NCBI GenBank assembly: GCA_031268125.1
Contig: JAIRXT010000118.1
Location: 1 to 7,170 of the forward strand
From: Treponema sp.
Lineage (GTDB): Bacteria > Spirochaetota > Spirochaetia > Treponematales > Breznakiellaceae
Direction: 5' to 3'
DNA length: 7,170 nucleotides
The first letter of the stretch is position 1; the number at the start of each line of letters is the position of its first letter. This document shows positions 4,835-7,170 of the stretch, piece after piece. A program made the translations under genes and the position numbers. Under the pieces are notes generated by a model, which was not told the DNA's origin, did no database searches, and was given only the letters and a program-made list of their open reading frames with translations.

Positions 4835-6979
4835 ATGGCCTTTGTCCAGTTCTCCCGAATCTCCCTGGCCTTTGGGGACCGGGACATTCTTAAAGATGTA
4901 AGCCTCCACCTGGCCCCCGGCTCCCGGGCCGCCCTGGCGGGGGCCAACGGTTCCGGCAAAACTACGCTGATGAAGGTAATCTCCGGCATAATTCCCGCGG
5001 ATTCGGGGGAGCGGGCCATCCAAAGGGGGAGCAAAATCTCCTACCTTCCCCAGTCGGGGATTGTCCACTTTGGAAAAACACTGCGGGAAGAACTGGAAAA
5101 CGCCTACGGGGCAGTCCGGGAGATGCTGCTCCGCATGGAAGACGCAGGCAGGGCGCTGGAAAAGGCCCGCAGCGATGACGGCAAGACGGCCCTGCTTCTG
5201 GAGGAGTACCACCGGCTCCAGGAGGCGGTGGAAAATTCCGGCTACTACCGCCGGGAAGCGGATGTTTCCATGATTCTGCGGGGCCTGGGTTTTTCCGCCG
5301 GGGATGCGGACCGGGACACGGGGGAATTTTCCGGGGGCTGGCAGATGCGGATTGCCCTGGCCAAGGTCCTGCTGGAACGGCCGGACATTCTGCTGCTGGA
5401 CGAACCTACCAACTACCTGGACATCGAAGCCCGCGGCTGGCTGGAAACCTGGCTGCGGGATTTTTCCGGCGGCTACCTCCTGGTATCCCACGACCGCTAC
5501 TTTCTGGACGTAACGGTAAACGAGGTCTACGAGCTGTTCCGGGGGAATTTAAAGCGTTACGCGGGGAACTATTCGGCCTACGAGAAGATCCGGGATCAGG
5601 AACTGGAGGCCCTGGTTAAGCGCTACGAGGCGCAGCAGGAGGAGATTGCCAAGACCGAGGCTTTGATCCGCCGCTTCCGCTACAAGGCTACCAAGGCGGC
5701 CTTTGCCCAGGAGCTTATCAAACGGCTTGAGAAGACGGAGCGGATTGAAATTCCTGAAAACCTTAAACGGATCAGCATTAGTTTTCCCGCGCCCCCCCAC
5801 GCGGGCCGGGTGGCCCTGAACCTGGCGGGGCTGGGCAAAAGTTACGGGGAACGGCGGATCTTTTCCGGCCTGGACCTGACGGTGGAATCCGGGGAGCGGC
5901 TGGTGGTGGTGGGCCGCAACGGGACGGGCAAGAGCAGCCTGCTGCGGATTCTTGCCGGGGTGGACGGCGATTTTGAGGGGAGCTTCCAGTACGGCACGGG
6001 AATTGCGGTGGGGTACTTCTCCCAGGATGGTATTGGGCTGATGGAGGGAGCTTCCCCCGGCCGGGCGGCCTCCGGGGGGGCGGAAGCTCCCGACGGTTCC
6101 CAGCAGCTTATCCGTTTTATCGAGGCGGAGACCCCCACCGCCCTGATTCCCCGCATCCGGGACCTGCTGGGGGCCTTTCTGTTCCGGGGGGACGATGTGT
6201 ACAAACCGCTTGCCGTCCTTTCCGGCGGGGAACAGAGCCGCCTGGCCATGCTGCGGATGCTCCTTAAACCGGTAAACCTGCTGATTCTCGATGAGCCCAC
6301 CAACCACCTGGACCTGCAATCCAAAGACATTCTCCTGGATACCCTGCGGGCCTTTAAGGGGACTATTATCTTTGTGTCCCATGACCGGGATTTTATGGAG
6401 GCCCTGTCCACCAAAACCCTGGAACTGGCCGGTAATCCGCTGTCCTCCGAAAAGGGCCCGGCGGCCGGTTCGGCGGCCCAGAGCCGGGTCCGCCTTTTCT
6501 ACGGAAATTACGGTTACTACCTGGACCGGCTGGAGCGGGAAGCGGCCCTTCCCGCCGGGGCAAATCCGGCGGCGGACACGGCGGAAGGCGGGACAACCGG
6601 CGGAAGCCCGGACGATGCGGAGCCTCCCCCAAAAGAGGACCCCGCCCCCTCCCGGGAAAACGGCCCGGCTTCCGGTCTTCAACCGGTGATCCTTATCAAG
6701 GCGTCCCGGCGGCGGGAACAGGAGAAACAGCGGCAGACTCTTGTCCGGCGGCTGAAACGGCAGGAGGCGGAAATTCTGGCCGCCCTGGAAACCCTGGAAG
6801 CGGAAAAAACCCGGCTGGAAGGGGAACTGAGCCGCCCGGAAGTCTACTCCTCCGGGGAGAAAGCCAGGGCGGTACAGATGAAGCTTGGCGCCGTAATCGC
6901 AAAGATAAGCAGTAAAACTGCGGAATGGGAACAGATAACCGGGGAACTGTCCGCCGCAGGGGCCGCCTCATCCGAATAA
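4835..6979 (+). CDS. ABC-F family ATPase (two nucleotide-binding domains, Uup/YheS/YdiF-like)
   Basis: 714 residues with no membrane segment, so not a transporter; ABC-F proteins act on ribosomes as ATP-driven translation factors. NBD1 has Walker A GANGSGKT (36-43), signature SGGWQ (from 166), Walker B LLLDEPTNYLD with Glu190, and H-loop His219. The ABC-F interdomain linker (about 245-320) carries the telltale RRFRYKATKAAFAQELIKRL. NBD2 has Walker A GRNGTGKS (360-367), signature SGGEQ (from 463), Walker B LILDEPTNHLD with Glu487, and His516. All catalytic residues are present in both sites. A Gly/Ala-rich insert (about 403-422) sits in NBD2. A Pro/Ala/Gly-rich disordered stretch (about 570-615) leads to a charged C-terminal coiled coil (about 624-712), as in Uup-like members. 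The start ATG follows the lipoprotein's TAA directly and lacks a clear ribosome site, so translation is probably coupled. Housekeeping translation or ribosome rescue is likelier than antibiotic resistance, but the exact subfamily is uncertain. Confidence 0.95.
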   Translation: MAFVQFSRISLAFGDRDILKDVSLHLAPGSRAALAGANGSGKTTLMKVISGIIPADSGERAIQRGSKISYLPQSGIVHFGKTLREELENAYGAVREMLLRMEDAGRALEKARSDDGKTALLLEEYHRLQEAVENSGYYRREADVSMILRGLGFSAGDADRDTGEFSGGWQMRIALAKVLLERPDILLLDEPTNYLDIEARGWLETWLRDFSGGYLLVSHDRYFLDVTVNEVYELFRGNLKRYAGNYSAYEKIRDQELEALVKRYEAQQEEIAKTEALIRRFRYKATKAAFAQELIKRLEKTERIEIPENLKRISISFPAPPHAGRVALNLAGLGKSYGERRIFSGLDLTVESGERLVVVGRNGTGKSSLLRILAGVDGDFEGSFQYGTGIAVGYFSQDGIGLMEGASPGRAASGGAEAPDGSQQLIRFIEAETPTALIPRIRDLLGAFLFRGDDVYKPLAVLSGGEQSRLAMLRMLLKPVNLLILDEPTNHLDLQSKDILLDTLRAFKGTIIFVSHDRDFMEALSTKTLELAGNPLSSEKGPAAGSAAQSRVRLFYGNYGYYLDRLEREAALPAGANPAADTAEGGTTGGSPDDAEPPPKEDPAPSRENGPASGLQPVILIKASRRREQEKQRQTLVRRLKRQEAEILAALETLEAEKTRLEGELSRPEVYSSGEKARAVQMKLGAVIAKISSKTAEWEQITGELSAAGAASSE

Positions 6980-6992
6980 ACACAGAATAGAA

Positions 6993-7021
6993 TTGTTCGA
7001 TAACCAGAGGTTATCGAACAA
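6993..7021 (+). terminator. perfect 13-bp hairpin after the ABC-F gene, probable transcription terminator
   Basis: TTGTTCGATAACC (6993-7005), loop AGA, GGTTATCGAACAA (7009-7021): thirteen perfect pairs, 14 bases after the TAA stop. The following bases, CTTCCTT, form only a broken U-tract, so termination would be imperfect. The dyad is also 19 bases upstream of a strong promoter's -35 and could serve as a protein-binding site. Confidence 0.5.
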
Positions 7022-7040
7022 CTTCCTTAAAAAACTCTAG

Positions 7041-7069
7041 TTGACAAAATTCCATGAAGAAAGTATTCT
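7041..7069 (+). promoter_or_regulatory. near-consensus sigma70 promoter for the truncated downstream gene
   Basis: Perfect TTGACA (7041-7046), a 17-base spacer, then TATTCT (7064-7069, four of six to TATAAT). Transcription would start near 7076, within the A-run just before the ribosome site, giving a leader of about 17 bases. This is the strongest promoter in the window and suggests a well-expressed gene. Confidence 0.75.
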
Positions 7070-7076
7070 CGCAAAA

Positions 7077-7082
7077 AAGGAG
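7077..7082 (+). promoter_or_regulatory. Shine-Dalgarno site AAGGAG for the truncated downstream gene
   Basis: AAGGAG ends 10 bases before the ATG at 7093. Together with the promoter it makes 7093 a convincing start codon even though almost none of the gene remains. Confidence 0.7.
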
Positions 7083-7092
7083 ATTGTTAAAC

Positions 7093-7170
<78 letters not shown>

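Noticed and set aside
4322..5491. 389-residue open frame on the minus strand across the lipoprotein and ABC-F genes
   Set aside because: Gly/Pro/Gln/His-rich shadow of two strongly supported genes; no ribosome site or recognisable domain.
5549..6682. 377-residue open frame on the minus strand opposite the ABC-F gene
   Set aside because: Antisense shadow of conserved ATPase motifs in G+C-rich DNA, with biased composition and no domain.
4835..6979. ABC-F protein as an antibiotic-resistance determinant or a transporter ATPase
   Set aside because: The linker and coiled-coil tail fit housekeeping Uup/YheS/YdiF-like members, there are no membrane segments or permease neighbours, and nothing nearby suggests resistance.
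3259..7092. Recurring GGTTAT/ATAACC hexamers in the intergenic regions (3259, 3295, 3459, 7000, 7009) as a shared regulatory motif
   Set aside because: The same hexamers also occur within coding sequence in this window, so recurrence alone is weak evidence.

Overview
The window looks like ordinary chromosomal DNA from a G+C-rich, Gram-negative-type bacterium. My best guess is a treponeme-like spirochaete. That guess rests on the style of the genes (a large lipoprotein with a bacterial SH3 domain and a relaxed lipobox, a short stand-alone cyclic-nucleotide-binding-fold protein, a giant membrane 'spermidine synthase-like' protein); no rRNA or other marker confirms it. The right edge is a contig end: the last 71 bases are one run of G, almost certainly artefactual.

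Layout. 1-267 (+) is the 3' end of an unrecognised gene. It meets, tail to tail with overlapping stop codons, a two-gene unit on the minus strand: an 853-residue membrane protein (3258-697) followed, with a 17-bp overlap, by a 149-residue cyclic-nucleotide-binding-fold protein (713-264). A 211-bp divergent intergenic region (3259-3469) follows. It holds a possible promoter and a possible structured RNA on the plus strand, plus a dyad around a TATAAT box just before the next start codon. On the plus strand come an SH3-domain lipoprotein (3470-4834) and, directly abutting it (TAA then ATG), a two-ATPase-domain ABC-F protein (4835-6979). A perfect 13-bp hairpin, a near-consensus sigma70 promoter and a Shine-Dalgarno site then lead into a new gene, of which only the first codons survive before the G run.

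How they may work together. The minus-strand pair probably forms one transcript in which a soluble CNB-fold protein is made with a membrane protein that carries a methyltransferase-like domain. Both look degenerate at their classical ligand or catalytic positions, so a regulatory or structural partnership is possible but unproven. The plus-strand pair couples an envelope lipoprotein to a ribosome-associated ATPase. The tight spacing suggests coupled translation rather than an obvious shared function.

No mobile element, CRISPR array, tRNA, rRNA or defence system is visible. The strongest lead for something undescribed is the intergenic RNA candidate at about 3279-3424, where four mutually compatible helices contain G-U wobbles that all fit one strand only.
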